Made by a program: the position numbers and the translations under genes. From Paenibacillus dauci (lineage in GTDB: Bacteria > Bacillota > Bacilli > Paenibacillales > Paenibacillaceae), in NCBI RefSeq assembly GCF_000971985.1, contig NZ_KQ040800.1, forward strand, positions 95,801-159,800: a DNA stretch of 64,000 bases, read 5' to 3'. The notes beneath the pieces were generated by a model. It saw only the letters and a list, made by a program, of their open reading frames with translations, was not told the DNA's origin and did not search any database. Below are positions 34,450 to 43,952 of this stretch, in pieces (the first letter of the stretch is position 1; the number at the start of each line of letters is the position of its first letter).

Positions 34450-37400
34450 TGAAGCTAAGAACGAAGCTGGTCTTGGGGTTCAGTGTCATCATTTTATTAT
34501 TGATGACACTGGGCTTTATTACGTATGACCGGATGAACTATATGAATGAACAGCTTGATAAGGTATACCAGGAGCGCTATCTCAAAGTACGGTATTCAAC
34601 CGATATCCGCTCTCAAATGAATGTGATTGCCCGCGAAGCAGCCAATATGCTGCTCAGCGCTTCGACGCAGCCGGTAGAGCAGAGCCGCGTCACAATAGAA
34701 CAGATGATTACGAGCAGTCAGAACAGCCTCAAACTGCTGAGTGAATCTTCCAATACACCAGAAGAAAAGAAACAGATTGAAACGGTGGCGGTTAACTGGC
34801 AGACCTTTATTGATTACTCGCGCCAGCTGACTTCGCTAGTAGCAGGAGACCAGATTGCCGCTGCGAACAATTACCGAACCCAGGTAGGGCTGGATGCGCA
34901 GACAAATCTGAATCAGAGCATATCCGACCTTGCGGAATATCAGGATAATGCGATTGATACGGAGATTGCGCAGGCCAATCTTGCTTATCAGAATTCGATT
35001 CGGATTACCACCTATGTGATGCTTGCCGGCGTTGTACTGAGCTTGTTGGTCATGCTTTGGATTGTACCAAGTATCAGCAAAGGTCTTGGAACCGTATCCC
35101 TGATGATCAAAGGATTCTCGGAAGAACGTTTTGGCGTTATTCGTCGTATTAAGATCAAATCCAAGGACGAGATCGGCGACGTAGCCAGAGTGTTCCAGCA
35201 GATGGCCGAAGATTTGCAGGAAAAGCGTCATATGGAAGATCAATATCGTCAGGCACAGGAAGACCAGTCCTGGCTGGATTCCAATACATCACGCATTACC
35301 GAGCTGCTGCGAGGCGTTAACACGTTGGAGCAGAGTGCACAGACTTTTATCAATGAATTTTCTCCGACACTTGGAGCCCATTTTGGAGCTCTGTATTTGC
35401 GAACGAATGAATCCAGCGACAAAATCATGCTCAAAGCAGCGTATGCTGCCGATGGCGAATTATGTTCCAAAAAAGAGATTCGTATTGGTGAAGGACTGAC
35501 CGGACAGTGTGCTGCCGATCAGAAGCCGATCGTGCTGGATCAGGTACCGGAAGGGTACATTCCGGTCAATTCCGGACTGGGTGCGAGCAAGCCACAGAGC
35601 GTGCTGATTTATCCAGTACTGTTTAACGACGAGCTGCTGGGCGTTATCGAGCTGGCTTCACTGCGTGCATTTACATCGCTGCAGAGACAGCTGCTTCACT
35701 TACTTACCCAGGATCTTGGTATTATTATCAATAACATCAATCGTCGTTTGCACGTAGAAGAACTGCTGCGTGAATCTCAGGCACTGACAGAAGAGCTACA
35801 AAGCCAGTCCGAAGAGCTGCAAATGCAGCAGGAAGAACTGCGCCGCTCCAATGAACGTCTGGAAGAACAGACCGAGGAACTCAAGCGTTCCGAAGATATG
35901 CTGCAGCGCCAGCAGGAAGAACTGGAGCATTTTAATAATGAATTGATCGCCAAGACCCGCGAACTGCAGGAACAGATCCAGCATGTGGAAGAGCAGAATG
36001 AAGAGATTGAACAGAGCAAGCATCAGCTGGAACAACAGGCGATGCAGCTCGCTGTAACGAGTAAGTACAAATCGGAATTCCTGGCGAATATGTCCCATGA
36101 ACTTCGTACACCACTGAACAGTCTGCTGATTCTTTCCCAGCTGCTGACCGAGAACAAGGACGGCAATCTGACCGACAAGCAGATGGAGTACGCAAGTACC
36201 ATCTATATGTCTGGCGCGGATCTGCTCAAGATGATTGATGAGATTCTGGATCTCTCCAAGGTCGACGCCGGCAAAATGGAAATTAACCGTGAAGCTATAC
36301 CGGTGACCAATCTGGAGTCCTTTGTAAATATGAACTTTGCTCCTGTAGCGGCGAAAAAAGGAATTGATCTGCATATTACGATCGGCGATCAGGTGCCGGA
36401 AGCCATTGTAACCGACGAGCACCGGGTTAAGCAGGTTCTACGCAATATGCTGTCCAATGCATTCAAGTTTACGGAAAAAGGATATATCGAAATGAATATC
36501 GATCAGGCAGAGCCGGGAGAACTTCCATCCTACCTGAACAGAGAAGAAGCGTATATCGCAGTCAAAGTGATCGATAGTGGTATTGGTATTCCGCAGGATA
36601 AACTGGATCTAATTTTTGAAGCGTTCCAGCAGGTGGATGGTACGACAAGTCGTAAATATGGCGGAACTGGATTGGGATTGTCCATCAGCCGCGAGCTGTC
36701 CCGTCTGTTGGGCGGTGGAATTACCGTCACTTCGGAAGAAGGCAAAGGCAGTACCTTTACCCTCTATCTGCCGAAGCTGGTTCCATCATCGGCTGACGAG
36801 ACAGAAAGCAAGACGGATAGTACTGCCGACCGCATCAATTCCGGCTACATGTCGGCTGATTTTACCGATCAGGTATTGCAGCAGTCCTCCATGCGTATGA
36901 ATAATCGCAAACAGGCTGCCGAGACAGAGTCTGCCGTTATTCCGCAGCCGCTGGCTGATGACCGTGACCAGATCAGCAAGGAAGACAAAGTACTGCTGAT
37001 CATCGAGGATGATCCGAACTTTGCCAAAATCCTGATGGATATGGCCAGAGATCGTGGATTCAAAGCACTCGTAGGTATGCAGGGCGACACTGGCCTGCAT
37101 ATGGCCAAGACTTACAAACCGGATGCAATCATACTGGATATCCAACTGCCGGTGATCGATGGATGGGCAATCCTCAGTGAACTGAAAAGCAATGCCCATA
37201 CCCGTCATATTCCGGTACATGTCATTTCTGTCATGGATGATGTCAAGCAGGGACTCATGATGGGGGCGATTGCCTACCTCAAAAAACCATCCAGTAAGGA
37301 AGCGCTGGAAAAAGCATTTTCCCATCTGGAATCCTATACCGAGCAGGGACTGAAGCAGCTGCTGATCGTAGAAGATGATGCGATTCAGCGTCAATCTATT

Positions 37401-38153
37401 ATTGAACTGATTGGTCATGATGATGTCTCCATCACTGCAGTATCGACAGGCAAGGCTGCGCTGGAAGAACTGGACGGCAAGCGTTATGATTGTATGGTAC
37501 TGGATCTGATGCTGACCGATATGACCGGCTTTGAACTGCTGGATCGTATTCGTGATAATCATCGTCTGAGCGATTTGCCGATCATTATTTATACTGGCAA
37601 GGATCTGGATACCAAGGAAGAGACCCAGCTGCGCAAGTATGCGGAGTCTATTATCGTCAAAGACGTCAAATCGCCGGAACGTCTGCTGGACGAGACGACC
37701 CTTTTCCTGCACCGGGTAGAAGCGGATCTGCCTGAAGACAAACGCCGTATCTTGCAGAAACTGCATAACAAGGAGACTCTGTTCGAAGGCAAGCGAATCC
37801 TGTTGGTAGATGATGATGTACGAAACGTATTTGCCCTGTCCAGTGTACTGGAAGGATACCGGATGGAAGTGACGTTCGCCGAGAATGGACGCGAAGCAAT
37901 CGATATTCTGGCACAGCAGGATTTTGATCTGATTCTCATGGATATGATGATGCCGGAAATGGATGGATACGAAGCGATGCGGATTATTCGTCAGATGCCA
38001 GGGTATGACAAATTACCGATTATTGCGCTGACTGCCAAGGCAATGAAGGACGATCGTTCCAAATGTATTGAAGCGGGAGCCTCAGATTATGTCAAAAAAC
38101 CAATACAAACGGACCAACTTTTATCATTAATGCGTGTTTGGTTGTATTCGTAG
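34449..38153 (+). CDS. Hybrid sensor histidine kinase with three receivers (RsbK-like)
   Basis: A 1234-residue membrane kinase. Order: TM1 (about 7-25); extracellular four-helix or CHASE3-like sensor (26-185); TM2 (about 186-208); HAMP (about 208-262); GAF (about 285-430); long coiled coil (435-540); HisKA with His550 in MSHELRT; HATPase with LRNMLSNAFKFTEKG, DSGIGIP and GGTGLGLS; receivers from about 843, 970 and 1115, each with its acceptor Asp (LDIQLP, LDLMLT, MDMMMP). It overlaps the receiver-PP2C gene by one base and is its most likely partner. The layout matches RsbK of B. cereus but with extra receivers. Confidence 0.92.
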   Translation: MKLRTKLVLGFSVIILLLMTLGFITYDRMNYMNEQLDKVYQERYLKVRYSTDIRSQMNVIAREAANMLLSASTQPVEQSRVTIEQMITSSQNSLKLLSESSNTPEEKKQIETVAVNWQTFIDYSRQLTSLVAGDQIAAANNYRTQVGLDAQTNLNQSISDLAEYQDNAIDTEIAQANLAYQNSIRITTYVMLAGVVLSLLVMLWIVPSISKGLGTVSLMIKGFSEERFGVIRRIKIKSKDEIGDVARVFQQMAEDLQEKRHMEDQYRQAQEDQSWLDSNTSRITELLRGVNTLEQSAQTFINEFSPTLGAHFGALYLRTNESSDKIMLKAAYAADGELCSKKEIRIGEGLTGQCAADQKPIVLDQVPEGYIPVNSGLGASKPQSVLIYPVLFNDELLGVIELASLRAFTSLQRQLLHLLTQDLGIIINNINRRLHVEELLRESQALTEELQSQSEELQMQQEELRRSNERLEEQTEELKRSEDMLQRQQEELEHFNNELIAKTRELQEQIQHVEEQNEEIEQSKHQLEQQAMQLAVTSKYKSEFLANMSHELRTPLNSLLILSQLLTENKDGNLTDKQMEYASTIYMSGADLLKMIDEILDLSKVDAGKMEINREAIPVTNLESFVNMNFAPVAAKKGIDLHITIGDQVPEAIVTDEHRVKQVLRNMLSNAFKFTEKGYIEMNIDQAEPGELPSYLNREEAYIAVKVIDSGIGIPQDKLDLIFEAFQQVDGTTSRKYGGTGLGLSISRELSRLLGGGITVTSEEGKGSTFTLYLPKLVPSSADETESKTDSTADRINSGYMSADFTDQVLQQSSMRMNNRKQAAETESAVIPQPLADDRDQISKEDKVLLIIEDDPNFAKILMDMARDRGFKALVGMQGDTGLHMAKTYKPDAIILDIQLPVIDGWAILSELKSNAHTRHIPVHVISVMDDVKQGLMMGAIAYLKKPSSKEALEKAFSHLESYTEQGLKQLLIVEDDAIQRQSIIELIGHDDVSITAVSTGKAALEELDGKRYDCMVLDLMLTDMTGFELLDRIRDNHRLSDLPIIIYTGKDLDTKEETQLRKYAESIIVKDVKSPERLLDETTLFLHRVEADLPEDKRRILQKLHNKETLFEGKRILLVDDDVRNVFALSSVLEGYRMEVTFAENGREAIDILAQQDFDLILMDMMMPEMDGYEAMRIIRQMPGYDKLPIIALTAKAMKDDRSKCIEAGASDYVKKPIQTDQLLSLMRVWLYS

Positions 38154-38180
38154 AGCACAAAAGTGGGTAAATGATTTATA

Positions 38181-38411
38181 ATGTTAAACGTTGGCGATTT
38201 ATCTGTGTGTTCAGATACGACCAATTCGGATAGAAATGGTTCCGATTTTACGCGGATCCATCTTGATCTCAAGCCAAAGAACAACGAACGACCATATAAT
38301 TTTGACGAACATGTACAAATGTTGAGAAGCCGGTTGCACAATACAGTGAACCGGCTTTATACCGAATACGAATCACGTACAGTTTACAAGGAATCGGGGC
38401 TGAAAAGATGA
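38181..38411 (+). CDS. Small protein coupled to the CheR-type gene
   Basis: A 76-residue protein not recognised. It is hydrophilic, with a helical C-terminal half (FDEHVQMLRSRLHNTVNRLY then ESRTVYKESGLKR). The helix-loop-helix pattern recalls Spo0E-like phosphatases, but the SQELD motif is absent, so that is only a suggestion. Its stop overlaps the next start as ATGA, the main evidence that it is translated. No strong ribosome binding site is visible before ATG 38181. Confidence 0.5.
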   Translation: MLNVGDLSVCSDTTNSDRNGSDFTRIHLDLKPKNNERPYNFDEHVQMLRSRLHNTVNRLYTEYESRTVYKESGLKR

Positions 38412-39301
38412 CACCGACGGATCATGAACAAATACAGAACAACTCAAACTCGCCCCAAGGGGAAGGTCAGATTATCACTAATCTCGCAGAGCGCGAGAAT
38501 ATTGAAATCGATCTGCTGCTGGAAGGGGTACATCGTTTGTACGGATATGACTTCCGTAATTATGCGCGTGCTTCATTGACCCGCAGAATATGGCATCATG
38601 TCCATGCGGAGAATCTCAAATCTGTCTCGGCTCTTCAGGAGAGAATACTGCATGATCGTTCCTGTTTTGAACGATTTGTACAGAACCTGTCGATTCCGGT
38701 GACAGAGATGTTCCGGGATCCGCACCTGTTCCGTATGTTCCGGGAAAAAGTCATTCCCCTGCTGCGGACCTATCCGTATATTCGGATATGGCATGCGGGC
38801 TGCTCCACGGGAGAAGAAGTATACTCGATGGCAATCTTGCTGCACGAAGAAGGTCTGCTGGACAAAGCACGGATCTATGCGACCGACATGAATAACCGTT
38901 CACTACAGCAGGCGCGCGAAGGCGTCTTCGGTATTGATCGTATGCAGCTATACACCAAGAATTATCTGGAAGCTGGCGGTACCCGCTCTTTTTCCGAATA
39001 TTATACAGCCAAGTACCAATCCGTTATTTTCCAGCCGTTTCTTCGCAAGCATATTATTTTTGCGGAGCATAATCTGGCTACTGACCGCTCGTTCAACGAG
39101 TTTAATGTAATCTTGTGCCGAAATGTAATGATTTATTTTGACGATAAACTCCGTGAACGTGTTCATGGATTGTTTCATGAAAGTCTTAGCCGCTTCGGTA
39201 TTCTGGTGCTGGGCTCCAAAGAGTCGATGCAATTCACCGGCTACAGTGATTCGTATGAACCACTGGATCGACTGGAAAAGGTATACCGGAAAATTAACTA
39301 G
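38408..39301 (+). CDS. CheR-type SAM-dependent methyltransferase (RsbM-like)
   Basis: Methylates glutamate side chains, normally on chemoreceptors. The 297 residues include an N-terminal helical domain and a SAM-binding fold with WHAGCSTGEEVYSMA (about 127-141), IYATDMN and NVILCRNVMIYFD. No chemoreceptor or CheB gene is nearby; its neighbours are two hybrid kinases. In B. cereus the equivalent RsbM methylates RsbK and restrains SigB, so the upstream kinase is the probable substrate. It starts within the stop of the small gene before it. Confidence 0.9.
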   Translation: MTPTDHEQIQNNSNSPQGEGQIITNLAERENIEIDLLLEGVHRLYGYDFRNYARASLTRRIWHHVHAENLKSVSALQERILHDRSCFERFVQNLSIPVTEMFRDPHLFRMFREKVIPLLRTYPYIRIWHAGCSTGEEVYSMAILLHEEGLLDKARIYATDMNNRSLQQAREGVFGIDRMQLYTKNYLEAGGTRSFSEYYTAKYQSVIFQPFLRKHIIFAEHNLATDRSFNEFNVILCRNVMIYFDDKLRERVHGLFHESLSRFGILVLGSKESMQFTGYSDSYEPLDRLEKVYRKIN

Positions 39302-39319
39302 AGAATGTAGGGGGATACC

Positions 39320-40987
39320 ATGAGGTTTCATGAACCGATTCATATCTTGCTGGTAGATGATCGACCTGAAAACTTGCTTGCCCTGGAAGCCGTTCTCGAG
39401 AGTGAACGTTATAATCTCGTCAAAGCGACTTCAGGGGAAGAAGCGCTGCGCTGTCTGCTCAAGGATGAATTTGCTGTTATTATTCTGGATGTTCAGATGC
39501 CGGGGATGGATGGCATTGAGACTGCCAAACTGATCAAAGCCCGTGAGAAAACCAAAGAAATTCCGATTATTTTTGTGTCTGCCAATAGCAAGGAAGCCGA
39601 GCATCTGTTTGCCGGATATTCTGCAGGTGCTATTGATTACATGGTAAAACCATTTATTCCGCAAATCCTGAAATCCAAGATTGAAGGATTTGTAAATATG
39701 TATCTGACCAACAAGCGTCACAAAACCCAGTCCATGCTGCTGCAGCAAAAAACGCTGGAACTTGAAAAAATGAATCAGGAACTGGTTCGTGCCAAAGAAG
39801 CTGCCGAGATTGCAGCCAAAGCGAAAACCGAATTCCTGGCAATGATGAGCCATGAGATCCGTACTCCGATGAACGGAGTAATCGGTATGATCGATCTGTT
39901 GATGGAGACCGATCTTCAACCTGAACAAAAGGACTATGCCGAGATTATCCGCAGCAGTGCAGATACACTCGTTATGGTCATTAACGATATTCTGGACTTT
40001 ACCAAAATGGAGTCAGGCAAAATGGAACTGGAAGAACATCCATTTTCGCTCGAAAATTGTATTTCCGAAGTGTTTGGACTATTTTCGGTGGAGGCTGGCA
40101 AAAAGGGTCTGGAGCTGCTTTACCGAATTGGAGATAATGTACCGGGCTATCTGTTCGGAGATATGGCGCGCCTGCGTCAGGTGCTCATTAATTTGACGGC
40201 GAATGCTATCAAATTTACCGAGCAGGGCGGTGTCTATCTGGAAGTAGAAGCGGTAGGCCAGCATGATAATCGTCTGGAACTGGAGTTCAAAGTCAAGGAT
40301 ACAGGTATCGGGATTGCTCTGGAGAAGCGGGAGCAGCTGTTCCAGCCATTTTCTCAATTGGATTCATCCATGACAAGAAAGTATGGCGGAACCGGACTGG
40401 GTCTGGCGATTTGCAAAAACCTGGTACAGATGATGGGCGGAGATATCCGTCTGGAATGCAAAGAGATGGAACCTGGCGATGGAGCAGTATTTGCCTTTAG
40501 CATCCGTGTGGGTGAATACACGGTTGAAGAGACAGAAGTAGATGTGGTGGAGGAAAGGCCGGTAAGTCTGCTTCAAAAGAGCGGCTCCATTCCCCGCATT
40601 CTGATTGTAGACGACCATCCGATCAATCAGAAGCTGATGGTTAGTATGCTCAATAGACTCGGTTACGAGCCGGATACTGCAGATGACGGAGATGAAGCGA
40701 TCCGGATGGCTTCTGCCCAGACGTATGATTATATCTTTATGGATGTACAGATGCCTAATATTGACGGACTGGAAGCTACGCGGATTATACGCGAGCTGGG
40801 GAATGGAGAACGTTCGGTCATTATTGCAATGACTGCTGATGTGATGGAAGGTATCAAAGGACGATGCTTTGCAGCAGGCATGGATGATTATATAAGCAAA
40901 CCGGTCAAAATGAGTAGCGTAAAAGCAATGATGGAACGTTATGCATTGGAATTATCACGGTATGAAGCCAAAAAAACGGTATATTGA
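39320..40987 (+). CDS. Soluble hybrid histidine kinase (receiver-HisKA-HATPase-receiver)
   Basis: A 555-residue kinase with no transmembrane segment. Order: N-terminal receiver (about 5-125; [22 protein letters not shown]), coiled coil (135-170), HisKA with His178 in MSHEIRTP, HATPase ([15 protein letters not shown]), and C-terminal receiver (about 430-545; [21 protein letters not shown]). The N-terminal receiver probably replaces a sensor, so it may accept phosphate from the upstream kinase. AGGGGGAT precedes the ATG. It completes the signalling operon ahead of rsbV. Confidence 0.9.
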   Translation: MRFHEPIHILLVDDRPENLLALEAVLESERYNLVKATSGEEALRCLLKDEFAVIILDVQMPGMDGIETAKLIKAREKTKEIPIIFVSANSKEAEHLFAGYSAGAIDYMVKPFIPQILKSKIEGFVNMYLTNKRHKTQSMLLQQKTLELEKMNQELVRAKEAAEIAAKAKTEFLAMMSHEIRTPMNGVIGMIDLLMETDLQPEQKDYAEIIRSSADTLVMVINDILDFTKMESGKMELEEHPFSLENCISEVFGLFSVEAGKKGLELLYRIGDNVPGYLFGDMARLRQVLINLTANAIKFTEQGGVYLEVEAVGQHDNRLELEFKVKDTGIGIALEKREQLFQPFSQLDSSMTRKYGGTGLGLAICKNLVQMMGGDIRLECKEMEPGDGAVFAFSIRVGEYTVEETEVDVVEERPVSLLQKSGSIPRILIVDDHPINQKLMVSMLNRLGYEPDTADDGDEAIRMASAQTYDYIFMDVQMPNIDGLEATRIIRELGNGERSVIIAMTADVMEGIKGRCFAAGMDDYISKPVKMSSVKAMMERYALELSRYEAKKTVY

Positions 40988-41080
40988 TCATTCGTATGTG
41001 ATAACCGAATTAACATATAATGCGCAATAAGGTCTTGCTGCCACTGGCGGAAAAGGCTAGATTTGCGCTGCCCCTACTAA

Positions 41081-41096
41081 AGTTGTTATAACAACT
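41081..41096. promoter_or_regulatory. 16-bp perfect palindrome before rsbV
   Basis: AGTTGTTATAACAACT is perfectly symmetric and lies immediately ahead of the putative SigA promoter; a candidate operator. Confidence 0.45.
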
Positions 41097-41101
41097 AAAA
41101 A

Positions 41102-41131
41102 TTGTATATACTATAAAAAACAGGATATAAT
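41102..41131 (+). promoter_or_regulatory. Putative SigA promoter of rsbV-rsbW-sigB
   Basis: TTGTAT (41102-41107), 18 bases, TATAAT (41126-41131). Confidence 0.55.
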
Positions 41132-41165
41132 CAAAATCAGTTCTCTAATCGGTTATTTAGGATAT

Positions 41166-41191
41166 GTTTCATAAGATAACAGATTGGGTTA
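41166..41191 (+). promoter_or_regulatory. SigB autoregulatory promoter of rsbV-rsbW-sigB
   Basis: GTTTCA (41166-41171), 14 bases, GGGTTA (41186-41191). Same form and spacing as the site at 32640. A SigB promoter ahead of rsbV is the normal feedback arrangement. Confidence 0.7.
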
Positions 41192-41226
41192 TTAGTAAAG
41201 AAACCATTGTTCAGGGGAGAATGTCT

Positions 41227-41565
41227 ATGACTACTAACAAAAACGAAAAATTTAATGCAGTAACCCAACTCGAAGAAGGCGCATGCACTGTCTTTTTAAG
41301 CGGGGAAATGGATTTATCGGTAGCGCCTGATTTTCGTCTGGTTATGGAGCCGCTTGTAGGCGACGCTGGCCAGGATCTGATCGTAAATATGAAAGACCTG
41401 AAATATATTGATAGCACAGGTATCGGTATACTGCTCTCTATCCTCAAAGCACGGCACGGTATGAATGCCAGCTTTACTGTTGAAGAGGTTCCTCCACAAA
41501 TTCAGAAACTGTTTGAAATGACCGGAATTGCCAAGTTTTTTGCCCCTCAGGAGAACTCCCACTAG
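41227..41565 (+). CDS. rsbV: Anti-sigma factor antagonist
   Basis: A 112-residue STAS-domain protein that binds RsbW when unphosphorylated and so frees SigB. The phosphorylation site is Ser63 in YIDSTGIG. The frame opens at 41164, which overlaps the SigB-like promoter; GGGGAG at 41215-41220 points to ATG 41227. It is followed by rsbW after 18 bases. Confidence 0.95.
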   Translation: MTTNKNEKFNAVTQLEEGACTVFLSGEMDLSVAPDFRLVMEPLVGDAGQDLIVNMKDLKYIDSTGIGILLSILKARHGMNASFTVEEVPPQIQKLFEMTGIAKFFAPQENSH

Positions 41566-41583
41566 GAAAGGATCGAACATAGC

Positions 41584-42036
41584 ATGAAAGCTGATACTCA
41601 AAAAGTAATACTTAATTTACCTGCAACCGCAGAGTTTGTAGATGTAGTACGATTGAATCTGTACGGAATTGCTTCCAAAATGGGATTTTCATATGAAGAT
41701 ATTGAAGATATGAAAGTAGCCGTATCCGAAGCATGTAACAATTCCGTGCTGTATGCCTATGGGCAAAATGATGGACATATTGATGTAACTTTCGAAATCG
41801 GTGAAGAAACGTTATCCATTACTGTCGAAGACGAAGGGGAGAGCTTCGAAACAGTAAAAGGTGGCGGAGAAGAAAGCACACTGCATGACAAAGATCTGAA
41901 TGATGTTCAGATTGGCGGACTTGGCTTCTATCTGATGCAGGCATTGATGGATGATGTCAGCATTGAAAATGTAGCTGGCCAGGGTACTCGTGTCGTCATG
42001 TCCAAAAGCCTTGCTCTAAGCGAGGAAAGAGTATGA
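41584..42036 (+). CDS. rsbW: Anti-sigma B factor serine kinase
   Basis: A 150-residue GHKL ATPase that holds SigB inactive and phosphorylates RsbV. VRLNLYGIASKMGFSYEDIE, VAVSEACNNSVLYAYGQ and GGLGFYLMQALMDDV follow Bacillus RsbW closely. The stop overlaps the sigB start as ATGA, the usual coupling. Confidence 0.95.
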   Translation: MKADTQKVILNLPATAEFVDVVRLNLYGIASKMGFSYEDIEDMKVAVSEACNNSVLYAYGQNDGHIDVTFEIGEETLSITVEDEGESFETVKGGGEESTLHDKDLNDVQIGGLGFYLMQALMDDVSIENVAGQGTRVVMSKSLALSEERV

Positions 42037-42809
42037 GTGAAAGAGTGACTCCCCCCGAATCGATGGACGAGGCGATCGGCCTGATCTGGGAGTATCAACA
42101 AACAAAAGACAATGACATTGCGACCGTGCTGATCAAAAAGTACGAGCCTATGGTTAAGATGGCTGCGGGTAAAATTGCCCGTAACCGCCCTGACTTGTAC
42201 GAAGATTTGTACCAGGTCGGTCAAATGGCATTGATTCGTCTTTTGCAACAGTATGATATTTCTTTGGGGATTCCCTTTGAACCATATGCCATGAAGAGTA
42301 TGATCGGGCATATGAAAAACTTTTTGCGCGATAAATCGTGGTACATACAGGTTCCGCGCCGAATCAAAGAAAAGGGAGCCCTGGTTCAGCAGGCGATCGA
42401 CGAATTGACGGTCAAGCTGGAACGTTCCCCTAGTGTGCGGGAAATTGCCGGTTTTCTGGAACTTTCGGAAGAGGAAACCATTGAAGTCCTGGCAGGACGC
42501 GAATGCTATCACTACGTATCTTTGGATTCGCCATTGTCCCAGGAAGAAAGCGCAGCTACACTGGGCGAACTTATCAGTGCAGATGTGAATGATTACGATG
42601 CAGTAGAGAAGCGGATGGATCTGCAGCAGGCACTTAGCCAGCTGAAGGAGCAGGAACAAAAAGTACTGCTGCTTGCCTTCCAGGAAGGTCAATCCCAACG
42701 TGCGATTGCACAAAAGCTGGGTGTATCCCAGATGAGTGTATCGCGTATCCAGAAGCGCGCTACGGAGAAGCTTAAACAAATTATGTCTAACGCTTCATCA
42801 TCGGGTTAA
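42033..42809 (+). CDS. sigB: RNA polymerase sigma factor SigB
   Basis: A 258-residue sigma-70 family factor (SigB/SigF group) for the general stress response. Region 2 is visible as YEDLYQVGQMALIRLLQQYD and KNFLRDKSW, region 3 as LTVKLERSPSVREIAGFLEL, and the region 4 HTH as SQRAIAQKLGVSQMSVSRIQ. Gene order rsbV-rsbW-sigB and coupling to rsbW fix its identity. No rsbX follows; a terminator comes 47 bases later. Confidence 0.95.
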   Translation: MSERVTPPESMDEAIGLIWEYQQTKDNDIATVLIKKYEPMVKMAAGKIARNRPDLYEDLYQVGQMALIRLLQQYDISLGIPFEPYAMKSMIGHMKNFLRDKSWYIQVPRRIKEKGALVQQAIDELTVKLERSPSVREIAGFLELSEEETIEVLAGRECYHYVSLDSPLSQEESAATLGELISADVNDYDAVEKRMDLQQALSQLKEQEQKVLLLAFQEGQSQRAIAQKLGVSQMSVSRIQKRATEKLKQIMSNASSSG

Positions 42810-42855
42810 TGTTGCACATGTACAAGATTAAATTGTCGGTTATGGCAATTGACTG

Positions 42856-42902
42856 AGGTATGCTTTGATTCTCCGAATGGAGGTTGAAGCATACCTTTTT
42901 TA
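42856..42902 (+). terminator. Terminator after sigB
   Basis: AGGTATGCTT (42856-42865) pairs with AAGCATACC (42887-42895), with CTCC/GGAG inside and T7. Confidence 0.92.
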
Positions 42903-43042
42903 ATTTCCTGCTGTGTTTCATATGATGCAGAATTTGGAGTGTAAGTGTAAGTGTAAGTGCGTTTGCTGTTCTATTGGATGCTTAGACTTGGATTTGTAGT
43001 ACAGTTATAAATGAAGCTGAAGTGAATGTAAGTTTGTCCGCT

Positions 43043-43172
43043 CCGAAATTGGATTAGTCTCCTGCCCCTCGTTAAGATCAGATATCCTGAATATCCGCTT
43101 GCAGCGGAGGATATCCAATCTTAAATAGGGCCGCTTCGCTGCTGGAGTCTAATTCCAATTCCTTCGCTTAGA
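43043..43172. repeat. Nested palindromic intergenic element A
   Basis: Centre: TTAAGAT/ATCTTAA (43072-43078, 43118-43124), GATATCC/GGATATC and CCGCT-TGC-AGCGG, stacked in one imperfect palindrome. Outside it, GAAATTGGATTAGTCTCC is inversely repeated as GGAGTCTAATTCCAATTCC near 43143-43161. Noncoding. Confidence 0.65.
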
Positions 43173-43214
43173 GCTTGGAATACATTCTTGTTTCTCTAAA
43201 AAATCTGCGTAAAC

Positions 43215-43340
43215 AGCAGAGCGGAGGGAAGGGAATCTTTCCAAAGGACGACATTTAAGAATGGATATTTACCGATACAATCGGTGATTCAAAATATCCA
43301 TTCTTAACCGGAGGACGACGGAATGATCCCTTTCCGCAGC
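43215..43340. repeat. Nested palindromic intergenic element B
   Basis: A perfect 16-bp arm TTAAGAATGGATATTT (43255-43270) pairs with AAATATCCATTCTTAA (43292-43307), with ACCGAT/ATCGGT inside. Outer arms GCGGAGGGAAGGGAAT and ATCCCTTTCCGC are also roughly complementary. AGGACGAC occurs on both sides in direct orientation. The rest of the 42903-43523 gap holds a GTAAGT triple repeat near 42940 and no gene. Confidence 0.65.
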
Positions 43341-43523
43341 GGTTGATGCATCATCAGTATACTAGCATAGCAGGCAGCCAACACCGATCGATCCCATGCC
43401 ACATATTCCTGTTGTACAACTTGATAATAAAAAATCCCTGTGCGCGGATAAAGGATAACATTGCTGTATCTTTTATCTATGCACAAGGATTTTGATAAAG
43501 GAAGCGATGCGAATTTACTTCTG

Positions 43524-43910
43524 TTAACCTTTGCCTCCACTTGTATCTGCACCTTGGGAAGCCTTGACATAATCGAGAATCTGACTGATATAGTCACCGA
43601 TCAGCGGCAGGGAAACCATCTGGCTCAGGATAAAGGCAAGCAGCGCCAGGATGACGATAGTACCCAATGATAAGCCAAGACCACGAGCAGTACCAGCAAT
43701 AAAGTTGGTGATCAGGCGGCGGCGTACACTGCTGTAATTCTCGATGATATCTCTGATTTCCGCTTTGTCCAGCGCTTTGGTCAGCTGATCGAGGCGTTCA
43801 TTCAGACGCTTCACTTCATGACGCAATTCGAATGGATGCTCGCGCACATTATCTGGCGGAGGTACCACTTCAGGGGATGTAGGTGATAACTCTTTGTCTT
43901 TGTCAGCCAT
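43524..43910 (-). CDS. DUF5665 family membrane protein
   Basis: A 128-residue protein with an acidic N-terminus, a helical segment (HEVKRLNERLDQLTKAL), and a central-to-C-terminal hydrophobic region (GLSLGTIVILALLAFILSQ) with one or two membrane passes. The pattern fits DUF5665, of unknown function. GCGAGGGA precedes the ATG. It lies downstream of the YtxH gene, from which it is separated by a terminator. Confidence 0.8.
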   Translation of the reverse strand: MADKDKELSPTSPEVVPPPDNVREHPFELRHEVKRLNERLDQLTKALDKAEIRDIIENYSSVRRRLITNFIAGTARGLGLSLGTIVILALLAFILSQMVSLPLIGDYISQILDYVKASQGADTSGGKG

Positions 43911-43952
43911 GAGATTCCCTCGCTTTCATATGAATTCGCCACATCGGGCATA

